Source: Marsupella aquatica
Lineage: Eukaryota > Marchantiophyta
NCBI GenBank assembly: GCA_973895155.1
Contig: OZ316895.1
Location: 22,568,001 to 22,632,000, forward strand
DNA length: 64,000 bases
Reading direction: 5' to 3'
Translations under genes and position numbers: made by a program
Notes under the pieces: model-generated
The model's database searches: none
Told to the model about the DNA's origin: nothing
The model's input: only the letters and a program-made list of their open reading frames with translations
Part shown: piece by piece, positions 1 to 11,170 of the stretch
Layout: each line of letters starts with the position of its first letter
How positions within the stretch are numbered: position 1 is the first letter of the stretch

Positions 1-1062
1 GAATTAACTTTTGTACCCCTTTTAATTTTAGTGAACTTAGAGTATTTTGAATGTATTTGGCTCCCCTCATAAATGTTCAATCTTTCCTTTTCAATGGATC
101 ACTCCTTAGTGAATTATCATTTTTCTCATGAGAGTGAGAGAAATGAGTTTGAACAATGTGCACATTGGTGTACTAAATTCTCCTCATGGATTCTTTTACA
201 AAATTTATGGTTTTAATAGAGTTGATTGTCATTACCTAGAAGCAAGTGAAAATATGTACTATATGAGCACAACTCTTTAGTACCTTTATACTTTCTTGGT
301 CACAATGTGCTTTTCTATGCATGTGTACTTCACTCATTCTTAATTACCAGATATTAATTTCTGAGCACTTTACATGTATCTAGCTACTTCTTTTATTATA
401 AAATAAATCAATGAATTACATATCACTACAAAACCAAAAGAAAAGCATGTTCTAGGATGAACATGCTATATCCCAGTGAACTTTTCTTTGTATTTTTAGT
501 GAAGGTCTTAATTATAGCCCATAAGTAACAGGGTCTCCCTGTTTGTTTGCTTTTCCTTTTCTCTCAGTTTTATTTGCCACAAAGAGGGGATGCAAAGGCC
601 CACCAAAACCAAGCAAATTCTGGGACTAAATCCACCCAAGCCAAGGGAATAGACAGAGCAAAGTGCCCAAGGGCCCGCAAGCAAGCACCCAAAAACACCC
701 AACTCCCTCAGGAGGTAGCTCTCTAAAGATCCTAGCTTGGTTTCATATTGTAATGCCTACAAATAAATTTGAGCCTATGACTCAAAAGGTCTTGCTGGTC
801 CTTCAGGATACTCTTCCTCTCATCAAGGTTTTCACACTCCCTAGGGTGCTTCCTATTCTTTGAACAATCAAGTCTATTCACCTACTTGGAATTCTCTGGT
901 GAGATGGGTTGTCCTTCTATTGTGTCCCTGGATGTATCTTCATGGATTTTACCTATTGCACAAGTCTTTACACCTCCCGCCATCTCTCATTGACTTTATT
1001 CTAGCTAAAGAATAGAGGTTGTGCTCAAATGGGTGCTTGCACGAGGCACAAGGGCCATTGCA
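1..1062. other. non-coding stretch, nothing recognised
   Basis: AT-rich DNA without a recognisable protein, RNA gene or repeat. The short open frames here match no family I know and overlap one another on both strands, so I treat them as chance ORFs. Confidence 0.5.
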
Positions 1063-1112
1063 TGTTAAACATTTCCTCTTAGGTGTAGAGTTATGACTGC
1101 AGCCACTCTCAG
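1063..1112 (+). repeat. left half of an old solo LTR split by element A
   Basis: These 50 bases align with the first 50 bases of the LTR at 60760-61102: both begin TGTTA, then share ATTT..CTC, AGGT.TAG.GTTA and so on with scattered substitutions. The match stops where element A begins and resumes right after A ends at 4480. This is an older LTR of the B/C family into which A inserted. It is strongly diverged and no internal region is attached. Confidence 0.6.
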
Positions 1113-1427
1113 TGTTGGAATTATGTCAGTATCCTGTCTGATCTTGGCTCCCTAGCTTGTCTCACTGTCAGATATGGTCGCTCCTGGCTGCCTCGGACCC
1201 AACGATAGTTGGTAGGCCATCTCCCAAAAGAACTGTTTCTGGGCAGACTGACTGGCCCCCTCTTAGTATGCTATAACTGAAATTAGCCTAGTTGATTAGA
1301 TTATTCTTGTCGGGTCTTGCCGCTAGCACTCTCACAGTCTCATGGGCTCCCTCCCTCAAATTGTATTTAAGCACAACTCAGTGCCTTACGTTAATCAAGT
1401 TTAAGAAAGATATTGAAAACTTCTACA
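1113..1427 (+). repeat. 5' LTR of element A
   Basis: 315 bp, starting TGTTGGAATT and ending TTCTACA, immediately followed by the primer-binding site. It aligns along its whole length with 4171-4479, with a small indel near base 40 and scattered substitutions. Confidence 0.85.
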
Positions 1428-1439
1428 TGGTATCAGAGC
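1428..1439 (+). promoter_or_regulatory. primer-binding site of element A (initiator Met-tRNA)
   Basis: TGGTATCAGAGC directly abuts the LTR end. This is the standard plant Copia primer-binding site. The same 12-mer follows the LTRs of elements B and C and the remnant at 45.5 kb. Confidence 0.85.
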
Positions 1440-1487
1440 CCACCGCTACTGGAACCTGCACATTCAGTCTAAGTGCAATTAGTCACC

Positions 1488-2196
1488 ATGGCTCAGGGCG
1501 ATGCAACTACGATCTTTTCTCAGATAGCGACAAGTTAGTCGGGGCACACAATTACAGTGTGTGGTCTTTTTACGTTGAGAAAATCCTGAGAGAGAAGGAT
1601 CTATGGGAGATTGTCGACCCCACCATCAATGCACCACCAGCTGGAGGAAGCAATGCTGCACAGTAGCAAGCCCCCTCACAAGCACAGAGTGCAGCCTTAG
1701 CAGCTTCCTCCAGAGGAAGCGCTGCTCAGCAGCAGCCAAGCACTGTTCAGCAACAACCTACGGGTACGCCCCATACAAGCATGTTGAAGAGTCTAGCCGA
1801 CATTCAGAAGCAGAAGGAATGAGTAATCATTATCCTTACCAAGACTGTCAATTACTCCATTATTCCGATTATTAGAAGGCTCCGTAACGATCCTGCCAAG
1901 CTCTGGGCAACTCTGAAGCAGAAGTACGAGTCTTCAGTAGTTCAACGTAAGCTAGATTTGAAGATTGCACTCATTGAAACTCGTTTGAGTGAGGGATCCT
2001 CAGTAGAGGACTACCTCAAGAAGATCGAGCACCATGTGATGGAGCTAGGCAGCGTAGGAGAAGAAGTTGACAACAATGAACTAATTCAGATCGTGTTGAG
2101 AAACTTGCCTGAAAGTTGGTCCGCTTTCAAATCAGCTTACGGTGTCATGCATGCCAAGGACCCTCTAGCTACTTTTGCAGATCTGGAGGATCAATG
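1488..2196 (+). pseudogene. broken Copia gag of element A
   Basis: The start codon at 1488 opens a frame beginning MAQGDATTIFSQ. After about 12 codons the homology moves to another frame (DKLVGAHNYSVW...), so there is a frameshift near 1525-1535. The body carries the usual N-terminal Copia Gag signature (LxGxNYxxWxxxxxxxL...DLWEIVD). A stop at 1664-1666 follows AAQ. Homology resumes at about 1870-2196 with the UBN2-type segment (ALIETRLSEGSSVEDYLKKI, then IVLRNLPESWSAF). The CCHC zinc knuckle is missing because the element is deleted beyond 2196. Confidence 0.8.
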
Positions 2197-2204
2197 ATAC
2201 ACTT

Positions 2205-2830
2205 AAGGAAAAAATCTACATGATGCAGCCCTTGGGTTTCCTCGCTCCCAGCCAAGAGAAGCTTGTTTGCAGGCTCAGGAAATTTATCTATGAATTTTCT
2301 GTTTTGTTATTCTCTACAGTATATTCAAGCAGAGTCCTAGAGCATGGTATGAAGAAGTCGATTCATTTCTACGATCAATTGGGTGCACACGTAGCTCACT
2401 AGATCCCAATCTATACATTCTACATCCGGGAGGAAAATTTGCAATTGTACTGCTCTTTGTTGACGACCTCCTATTTACAGGCAATGGAATCGATCTCATC
2501 AACGAATTAAAATAACAGCTGAAGGCAAAATACGAAATGAAGGATCTGGGTGCAGCAAAGAGATATCTTGGAGTAGACTTCCTTGTCACCGGGACCGGAA
2601 GTTTACTACATCAAAAACCTACTCAAATCAACTAGTTCTTGACTATGGAATGGACAAATGCAAGCCGGTAGCTACTCCTCTACCAGAAGGTCTCGAGCTC
2701 TTTGCAGAAACCAACACTCAAGACATCGGCTCTACAAGCTAACCAACTAGTGGGCAAACTCATTTACCTCACTAACACATGTCCAGACAGCTTGTTCTCT
2801 GTTGGACTAGTGAGCAGATTTATGAGTTAG
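2205..2830 (+). pseudogene. reverse transcriptase fragment of element A
   Basis: C-terminal half of a Copia RT. It starts at EKIYMMQPLGFLAPS, continues through SPRAWYEEVDSFLR and the catalytic-site motif FVDDLLFTGN, then KYEMKDLGAAKRYLGVDF. The fragment is broken: about 30 bp of pyrimidine-rich sequence interrupts the codons between IY and KQSPRAW near 2300-2330, there is an in-frame stop near 2513, and the frame changes afterwards. The N-terminal RT and everything between gag and RT are gone. Confidence 0.8.
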
Positions 2831-2857
2831 CCACAACAAGTCCATCTAGATGTAGCT

Positions 2858-3483
2858 ATGCATATTGTCAGCTACATTAATGAAACTTCGGATCTGGGAG
2901 TATTCTACACACGAGACAGCTTGCTCAACTTGGAAGGATTCACAGATTCTGACTGGGGAAACTCTTGCCCCGATACAAGAAAATCCACCGGTGGATACTT
3001 ATTCAAGCTCTCAGAAGGCCCCGTGACCTGGAGTAGCAAAAGGCAACCAACTGTGTCCCGATCGTCCAAGGAAGCAGAATACAAGGCACTCTCCAATGGT
3101 GCACAAGAGGGAGTTTATCTGAAACGACTACCTAAGGAATTGCAAAGGAATGAATCTCCATGCAACAAGGTCTACTGCAAGAATAGCGAGGTAGCAACAG
3201 ATGTTGTGAGCGCAACACCTACTCTCCAAGACTTACACGATGCGACAACATGAGCGCTTGCAAAAAATCCAGTTTTCCATGCACGTACAAAACACTTGGA
3301 GATTCATCACCACTTCGTGAGAGAGTGAGTTTTGGAGGGAGAACTCTCAATACACTATGTCAAGTCAAAAGATCAAGTAGCAGACATCTTGACAAAGTCA
3401 TTGTCAAAGACTAAGTTTCTCAGAAACCGAAATGGTAGCCCAGGTACTGCCACAATGATACATATCTTACATCAAGATTGACT
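2858..3483 (+). pseudogene. RNase H remnant of element A
   Basis: Typical Copia RNase H: GFTDSDWGNSCPDTRKSTGGY, then VTWSSKRQPTVSRSSKEAEY, both in one frame from 2858 to 3253. After a frameshift near 3240 the terminal motif HYVKSKDQVADILTKSLS is read to a stop near 3480. It cleaves the RNA strand of RNA/DNA hybrids during retrotransposition in intact elements. Here the frame is disrupted, so I call it a pseudogene. Confidence 0.85.
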
Positions 3484-3546
3484 CATCAAACCATACTAGT
3501 CCATGAGATAACTAGATCTCTCCCTGTAATTATCTAGTATGCTTCT

Positions 3547-3990
3547 CTAGCGAGGCTTGGCCTGTTCTCTCAAAAGGTATATATCGGCCTCCATCCGAGT
3601 CTTAAACGATTTAAATTTATTCCCCCTGAAGCCACTCACTAACGGTTCTACCTCCTCCCAAGCTGTGTAAATCCCTGGGCGACAACCTCGTGCAACAACA
3701 TAATATTGCTTGGGCGGCTCCTCTGAGAAACCCCGAGCTCCCTCACCCGACGACAAGCACTTCGTCTCCTCCTTGAGCACAGGAGCGCTCGGCTCCACAG
3801 GACGTGCTGCCTCTACGGACCTCTCCACCCTTGTGGTGGTACCGGCCAGTGGCTCCGACGTTATTCCAGGATCCTCCCCAGGGGGAGGCTCATCAGCTCT
3901 AGGAAGGCTGCCGTGATTACACACCAAGTAATCATATATTTTTCGGGAGAGGGTTGATATAAAACCCAACAAGGAAAGGACAAGAAGCAT
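3547..3990 (-). CDS. antisense ORF with RNase H1 hybrid-binding (viroplasmin-like) domain
   Basis: An intact frame on the strand opposite to element A, lying wholly between its RNase H remnant and its 3' LTR. The first ATG is at 3990-3988, giving 147 aa; the frame is open further upstream only through a TTG. Residues 1-15 are hydrophobic (MLLVLSLLGFISTL), which may be a signal anchor. A Pro/Glu-rich linker of about 75 residues follows. The C-terminal 50 residues match the RNase H1 N-terminal domain family (caulimovirus viroplasmin fold, Pfam PF01693): YYVVARGCRPGIYTAWEEV, then V.GFRGNKFKSFKT..EA. In RNase H1 proteins this domain binds RNA/DNA hybrids and precedes a catalytic RNase H domain; here no catalytic domain follows. 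Expression is not shown. It may be a captured gene fragment or an accessory antisense gene of the element. Confidence 0.6.
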   Translation of the reverse strand: MLLVLSLLGFISTLSRKIYDYLVCNHGSLPRADEPPPGEDPGITSEPLAGTTTRVERSVEAARPVEPSAPVLKEETKCLSSGEGARGFSEEPPKQYYVVARGCRPGIYTAWEEVEPLVSGFRGNKFKSFKTRMEADIYLLREQAKPR

Positions 3991-4160
3991 TGCAGACTCC
4001 TTCAACTATATCTCCTCTCGAGCCATGGCGGTCTGATATCTATGAGCACTAGTGACATGTATATACTTTGAATAGAATTGACTTAGACAGATTATGTTGC
4101 TCTCCTCTCCCCACGGTAAACTAATACCAACTCTACCTTGGAGTCTCTGCAAGCCAAGGT

Positions 4161-4170
4161 CGAGGGGGAG
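4161..4170 (+). promoter_or_regulatory. polypurine tract of element A
   Basis: CGAGGGGGAG directly precedes the 3' LTR at 4171, the expected site of plus-strand priming. Confidence 0.75.
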
Positions 4171-4479
4171 TGTTGGAATTACGTCAATATCCTATTTGAT
4201 CCTGGCTCCCTTGTCTCGCTGTCAGATATGGTCGCTCCTGGTTGCCTCGGACCCAACGATAGTTGGTAGGCCATCTCCCCAAAAGATCCGTTTCTGGGCA
4301 GACTGACTGCGCCCCTCTTAGTCTACCATAACCAAAATGCTTAGTTGATTAGATTATTCTTGTCGGGTCCTGCCACTAGCACTCTCACAGTCTCACGGGC
4401 TCCCTCCCTCAGATTGTATCTAAGCACAGCTTAGTGCCTTACGTTAATCAAGTTTAAGAGAATATCGAAAATTTCTACA
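4171..4479 (+). repeat. 3' LTR of element A
   Basis: 309 bp, TGTTGGAATT...TTTCTACA, the partner of 1113-1427. The many substitutions between the two copies indicate an old insertion. Confidence 0.85.
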
Positions 4480-4650
4480 ATGAGGGCTAAACATAGTCAA
4501 CGACTTGGTTGAGTTGGTTGTGTTGCACGCTATACACACAAGCGGGTTTTGTTTGTAGAAGGAACTAAAGCTCATTGTTACAAAGCCACTTGAGAGATAG
4601 GGAGAGGTTGTGTTACAGAGACTTGGTATGACCAATGGGCGCAGAGTATG
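4480..4650 (+). repeat. right part of the solo LTR split by element A
   Basis: Aligns with the middle of the LTR at 60760-61102. Shared blocks include GCTCATTGTTA, AGCCACTTGAGAGAT and GAGACTTGGTATG, in the same order. Similarity fades after about 4650, so the last ~120 bp of this LTR are lost or too diverged to follow. Confidence 0.65.
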
Positions 4651-7600
4651 GACTTGGTATGACCAATGGCCTGTACCCTCTGAAGGGAATGGGTTACCCT
4701 CCATAATATTAACCCAACTGAGGCGATTCCTTCCTCAGTCTCCTCACCTCACATGTCATCTAGGAACGAGAAGGCCCCCATGTCATCCAACCTAGTCCAA
4801 AATGCTCAAATGTATTTTCACAACTAAAGAAGAACAATCCACAGATGGTCAGATTTCCATGCTATTATTATCTATAATTTCCTCAGCCTGAAGCAAAAAT
4901 GTGTTGCGCCTCAGCTTCAAGCCAAAATTGTTGCGGAGGAAGATTGCACACACCACCAATTCAAAACAACCGAACTCTCAACAAGAAAGACTGCGCAATT
5001 CATCCCGAGGTTACAGACATCCATGTAACTGCCATGCCCATTATTTTAATTAAGATGACCACAGTATTGAGAGGCCCTAATGGATCAAACGAAAAATATT
5101 TCCCATTGCTCATGGTTTAACGAGGACGATGAGTTGTTAACAATTGCAATTGCTTAGTTCATTTGAAGATACGCAGATGCGGACATGATTGTGGTATGAC
5201 CAACAATGAAATCTGGTCATGTTATGACGAACGGGAAGCCGGGGGCCATGGAGACGGGTTAAAGAATCAAAGAATCCCTTGGAAACCAACACAGAGCATT
5301 GCTCAAAGGATCTGTAAAACATCGCGATGGGTGTAACTTGTTAAGGTTTTGAGAACAGTTTGGTGTGACATAATTATATCCCGGTACATCGAAAGGAGCT
5401 GGAAGATTGAGACATATACATATACAGATTGGGACACGAACAAATAAGGACATAGAGATAGATGGAGACATTGCAATACAATCATAGATCGAAGGTCGTC
5501 TGAGTACATAGTCGTTTAAGCTGCCAAAATTTGTGGCTTCGAACGAACAAGCTGGAGCGCGCTACACCTCATGATTTGTTGAGATCACGCCAAATATTTT
5601 GTAGTCCATAGCTAAGCAGGTTATGATAGTGTACCCATTTGATCTTGTCAGCGATTATGGTGCCCTGATCACATTGGAGGAAGTCGGAGAGGGACTTATC
5701 TCAGTGGAACAACGCCAACCAGAAGTGTCAGCATGTAGAAGAATAAGCCGAGTCCAACCAGAGCAAATGCATCAAGATCTGCCGCCAATGGTGGGCATGG
5801 AGATCTATGCCATTCCAGAGAAGACTGCATGACAGCACAATGTTGCTTTTGCACAGACGTACTATCATGCGTTAACATGAGACAGGATGGTGAGACGTGC
5901 TTGTGCCTGTCAGCATGGAAACATAGGGCAAAACCACTGTGCTAAAAATAAAAGTGTGATTCAAATGGCAAATTCATCCTAACATCTCACAAAAGCAAAA
6001 TGAAACTGTTAGGTCAGGACTTGCAGATTATACTCCACTGGCAGGAGCAGAGATGACAGCTGAGTTCGACCAGAAGCTCAACCTCCTGTACTGTACATTA
6101 TTTTCCCACCGATGCAAAGTGGACCTCCATGCTGGCCTTGTATGCAACAGGTCTACGTTTCACCCACTCTACTCTAAGATCCAGACCAAAATTCCTCTGC
6201 CATGTGTCTGGTGAACACAGATTTCGTGGATAGGCAAAGCAGGTGGCCTTTCAAATGCGCCCCAAATTTCTTGACGTAGAAGGCGATTATTCCTTTTTTT
6301 TGGAAAACTAGAAAAGCAAAATGCCTAGGTGGAGCTATGAATCACTGGATTTCTAGCCAGATTCTATCAATCTGGTCCCTACCCCAGAGGAAGAGTGCAT
6401 GTATGGCAGTGGGCACCTCCACATTTCTTGGCCGTGTTAGAGCTCTCCAGGGAGTAATCATGTACAGCTTCATATTTGTACCAGGGAACTTGTAAGGCAT
6501 CCATAATCACCTTCAGAAACCTACAGTACTTTCTCGCTTTCTTGCCTTCTGAACTCTCATCCATACATACAAGCACCTTCAGTCTCCTGTTTCTCTATTT
6601 TTTTTTCCTCGATATTGGGTGGGAATTTGAAGTGCAGCAACAAGCTCAGCATGCAATACCTGTGCAGTAATACAGAGTGCCTGATTCCTTTTATTTTCTT
6701 CACTGTTCCCACGAGGCAATCGCTCATAATTGATTTTTCCAAATTCTCCTCTCAGCAACATTTGCAACTCACTTGCACAGGGAGCAGCTAGAGTGAGTTT
6801 AGGTATCTTCCTCTTGGGGCGATGTCAGGCAGTATGGATTCTGTCCTTTCCAGTTAACTCAGGCGTGGGAAAGGCCCAACCCGGATATACCATAAAGGTG
6901 ATTTTGCCATGCCACGATCGAAGTTTCTGTTGGATATTACGAACTTTTATTTCTTTTGAGTTTCAGGATGTAATTTAGCTTTCTCAAGAAGATTTCTCCG
7001 TGCGCCATGTCATTCTGGCCCGGCTTTGGGGACTGGGATCCCGTTAGTGTTTCCAGCAGGCCCACCAGGTTAAAGTGGAGAACACTTCTGCCCCAAAAAA
7101 TATTGGCACAAATTAAGATGGAATAATTTCTTATGGAATCCTCAACACTGGCAAATCGAAACGATCTCTTGCGCGTGTTGTTTCTCAGGCCATGTCCACC
7201 GGACACAATTGCCCACAAATTTTTACTTTGAGTCCATTTTTAGCTTTGGTCGGATCCAAGCACAGAACATGGCGCCCTGTTGTATTTATGTCTGTGTTAA
7301 TTGGAAAAACAAACTCGATCTAATGGTGAGTTGTCACTAATATATTCATGTGGCACCGCCTCCCCTCACCATCCGAATCCTACGCGGTTCACCAGACCCT
7401 TGTTCTCGAGTCTTTGACCTTCAAACCATATTGTGTTTTCTAATCCTCAGCTTCTAGAAATGATTTGACTGTCTACATTGATTTTCGTATCAATGCGTAC
7501 TGCAACGCAGCAGGATAGTGGATCTATCACGTGGTTGGCCTGCCACCTTGTCCTTCGATGAAACCAGCAGACTCGGGCATAAAATTATTTTTCTTTGTAT

Positions 7601-10600
7601 GTTTGGTTAATGTAAATTCTCATATCTTTTCTTTGCTTTTTGGTTACGCACAGGAAGGCAAGCGGGTGCCCAAGATGGCATAAGGTGATAAGGTAACCCC
7701 TCTGTCTTACACGGAAAGAGAGTCTGAGCATTCTATTCCAAAATGCAAATATTGAAGGTCCAGACAGAGCAAGGTGATTCCAGTTCTACTAGAGCATCTG
7801 ATGCTATGGTGCGTGGGTCCTTTACGTAAGACAGGGCGTACTAATAAATAGGAGAAGCCTGGTACTGTATTTGCATGTAGGCACTGGATTCCAAGGACTC
7901 ACATTGTCAAAGCACAGTGGCCAGAACACAGGCTTTTTTACTTTTTCTTTTCCTTTTTGGACCAGAGTAAGCAATGAAGTACAACAAGATCAATAGTGAT
8001 TAAAAAACCAATATGCAGGCACGCATGCATCTACTGTAGACTTGCGCTTTGTCATTCAATAGCTGATTGGTATCTTACAATCATGGGATCTTCAAAAGAC
8101 AAAAAGTTGGTTTAGGCCATTGCATTTCATTTACATACCAAAGAATCATTTACGGAAACTCTTTGTTCTCTACTGCCTCGTCAGGGTGGATGGCCACATG
8201 CTTGGATCCCTGCCTTTGCCATTTGCCGCTAGTCAGGAAGCGCCTTCGCTGGGCTGGCCCATAGACTTGTCCCTTGTTGGGTCTTGCAAGTTCGATTGTT
8301 GCCTTTTATTTTCACTAAAATATCCAGTCAAAAGCAAATAAGGTAGGACATGTATAAAATTCAGATAACCATACTTCTTTTTTCTTCCCTTTGTATTGTA
8401 TAAACTACATGCATACAGATATTAGATTATTTTGCACTATGAATATCCTTCCCTGAAAACGGTATCTCCACGAATTACTGCAGGTAAGATCTGAATTGTA
8501 TGAACTGAAATATCATTGGGTACCCATCATTAATTTTGTGGCATCATCATCTTGATGGCTCACGACGTCTCCCGAAAATCAACTTCCTTGTGAAATTCAA
8601 ATTTGGTTTAATTTCCTTTCGTCTCTGAAACGGTTCTCTGGTCTTCCCACACTTCAACATTCACGTTTGGACATGCTTCTCTTCTCAACAAGTACAGTGC
8701 TTCAAAACGCTAGCTATGTCGTACCTCTTTGCGTAATCTACTAATCTGATCGGTGTTTTAAGGTTCACATTGACGAGGCCTAATTACTGATAACATCCGT
8801 TGTCGGCCTCCCACACAAAAGAATTTTGAAAAATTGAAATGAGCCACAAGTTTTGATGAGTTGATTGTGTGAGTTTAGGGTGTGTAAAATTTGGTGGCCG
8901 TGTACTGACCTTTCCCTCTAATAAATGAGAAGGAACAACCTCACTTCTTCCGCACGCCTGAACATTGACGACTATGGCATGGGAGATTTGAAATAGTAGT
9001 ATTATTGTACTCTCATCTTTGACTTGTTAGTGATTTTAATGCCAAAATCTCCTCTCCTAACTCTGTACACAAAGAATCATCGGGGTCAGGGACCTGATGA
9101 TTTCCTTCTGCAGTCAGTGATCCATATGTCAGGTGCTATTGTTTGCCTTGTAATGTGCTCTCTGAGAGTTTTTTGTTGTTTAATAAATATTAACTTCGTT
9201 GTGTTTCCGCGCTCTCGGTGGTACACAGGGGCCTTCCCCATTAGCCCCAAATTCTAGAAACAAAATAGGCAAGCATCATCACTCGATCTCGAAGAATGTA
9301 TTGTCCCTCTTGGTGTCGTGTCATTTCCCTAACTACGAGAGGAAAGTGGCACACTCCCCAAAACTGGAGTCAAGCTCATTCTCATGCAGTACTCATTGTT
9401 TGCCATGAGACTCCATCAGGTCGTTGTCTATTTGCCTCATCCCTCCAAAATATTTAGAGTAGATGTTTTCGAATTATGGTGATCATTGCAATCCTTGAAT
9501 ATGTGCTTTGAAGTTTCTTAGAAAAGGGGTGAAATGCACCTATCCACTTGATATCATTGTTTGTCTAAAGCATTTGTTACTGAAAGGTACAGTCATGCCA
9601 CAAGCCAGGTCCCTAAAGGAAAGAGGACATGGTCAAAAACTCAGACAAGCTGCATCAAACAACGTGTCACAACCCCCACGGGTTGCATGGCTGTTTGTCT
9701 TGGGTGGGTTTCCCTTCCTCTTCGTTGAAATATCCTACTGGACAATGAACAATAATTAGCCCGTAACTATGAGTAAACTGAAGCACGTATCGTTCACAAT
9801 CTTTAAAAAATGACATACTGATGCCTTTAAAAGTGGGACCAACACTTTGTACTGTCATGAACAATCTCAATTCTAAAATCGAATGAATAATTAGTCTATC
9901 AGAATCTTAAGAAACACTACAAGCCAAGCTACTTTGTTTTCTTTTTTTAAATCTTCGTACCTTTTATTTATTTTGAAGACAATTCTTATAGTGTTTACCT
10001 ACATACCATAGTCTAAAAAGTTTTAATACATTTGAGGAAGGTGGGGAAGGTTGGATATAGCTACTGTAGACTACCCTGGAACATTATTTGTTTGGAGCAT
10101 CAAAATCCTAACAAACATTGACAATTCTACTGTGTATTTGCAAAGTATATCATAGCCTCATAGGTCTTTTTAAGTCCAAAGGGTATTTATTCTTCCGTGT
10201 GCCGAGTGCCGACCTTTTGGAAGGCGGACGTTGAATTTGTCAAGCGGGGCCAAGACAGACTACAGTAGTGGCCCGATTCGTGTGGGCACAGTTACTGTAG
10301 TTCCCTTAGGGCTGCCGGGCCAAGGCCGACCACCTTAGTGCCGTGCAAATATTAATTTGTTTTTCTCAGGAAACAATGGAAGATCAAATTAGTATTTTCC
10401 AGGTTTTATTCAATTTTTTAAGAAAATAACGAAAATTCAGTGTTTACATCAAAATGTTTAGATTATTGTTGGAGGTTTCACAAAGGTTTAGAGTATTTTG
10501 TCTGTCAGATTCGTTAAAAATATTAATATCATCGTAATATAAAAATGCGAACAGAAGTGAAGTCTCTAGATCGTAACTCTATGATCATCATGTGCATATG

Positions 10601-10990
10601 AGAGAAACTCATGACATAAGTATAATATATATACATGCCAATTTTTTATAATAATCTCTAATTATTACATTCAAACAATATAAACACTATGGTCCCATCA
10701 TAACATCCATATGTGCATAGAAGATGAATGTGCACACAAAAATATTGATGTGCACATACAGGAAAATAATATATTATTATTTCATTTATTTTTAAAGAAT
10801 ATTAATGAATAAAAAATATATTTTGATAATTTTTTTATTATGCTCTTCTCTATTCACATTCAAAGAACAGGTAATTGAGGCTAGTGAAAAGAAAATATTA
10901 ACATCATTCTTGTTTTGAGCAAACCTGGGTGCCACTGAGATACTATTGAGAGCGGCAGTGAGGTACTGATCAGCGTTTCATATTTGGCAA
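4651..10990. other. non-coding stretch, nothing recognised
   Basis: Over 6 kb with no frame above about 95 codons and no domain I recognise on either strand. No LTR, primer-binding site or tRNA-like block is visible. A short GC-rich segment (about 10195-10345) stands out from the AT-rich surroundings but encodes nothing recognisable. Confidence 0.45.
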
Positions 10991-11000
10991 AAATGACTGT

Positions 11001-11170
11001 AGCTACTATAGTATTTTTGTGTCTCATTAGCCTTGGCCAACCTAATCAAAGGCCCCATTAGCCAGAATCTAACTATCATAAAAAAATTAGCTATTGTAGT
11101 ATTTTTCTGTCTCATTAGCCTGTGTCCAACCTAATCAATGGCCCCCATTAGTCGGAATCTAACTATCATA
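11001..11170. repeat. tandem duplication, two ~82-bp copies
   Basis: Copy 1 (11001-11080) and copy 2 (11089-11170) share AGCTA.T.TAGTATTTTT, TGTCTCATTAGCC, CCAACCTAATCAA and GGAATCTAACTATCATA-type blocks with few changes. Confidence 0.8.

Larger units (their letters stand above)
1113..4479 (+). mobile_element. Copia-type LTR retrotransposon A, internally deleted
   Basis: Two direct LTRs (1113-1427 and 4171-4479, roughly 90% identical by eye, both TGTTGGAATT...CTACA) flank a primer-binding site complementary to initiator Met-tRNA and a purine-rich tract before the 3' LTR. Gag, the C-terminal half of reverse transcriptase and RNase H follow in Copia order. The protease, integrase and N-terminal RT are absent: gag runs almost directly into mid-RT at about 2200. 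Frameshifts and stops break every remaining frame, so it cannot move by itself. The 5-bp flanks (CTCAG and ATGAG) match at only 3 of 5 bases, so the target-site duplication is decayed. It lies inside an older LTR of another family. Confidence 0.85.

Noticed and set aside
1292-1487. N-terminal part of the open frame that reads into gag of element A
   Set aside because: This part lies in the LTR and primer-binding site; gag starts at the ATG at 1488.
4094-4306. frame of 70 codons over the start of the 3' LTR of element A
   Set aside because: LTR sequence, not a gene; the same peptide is readable in part from the 5' LTR.
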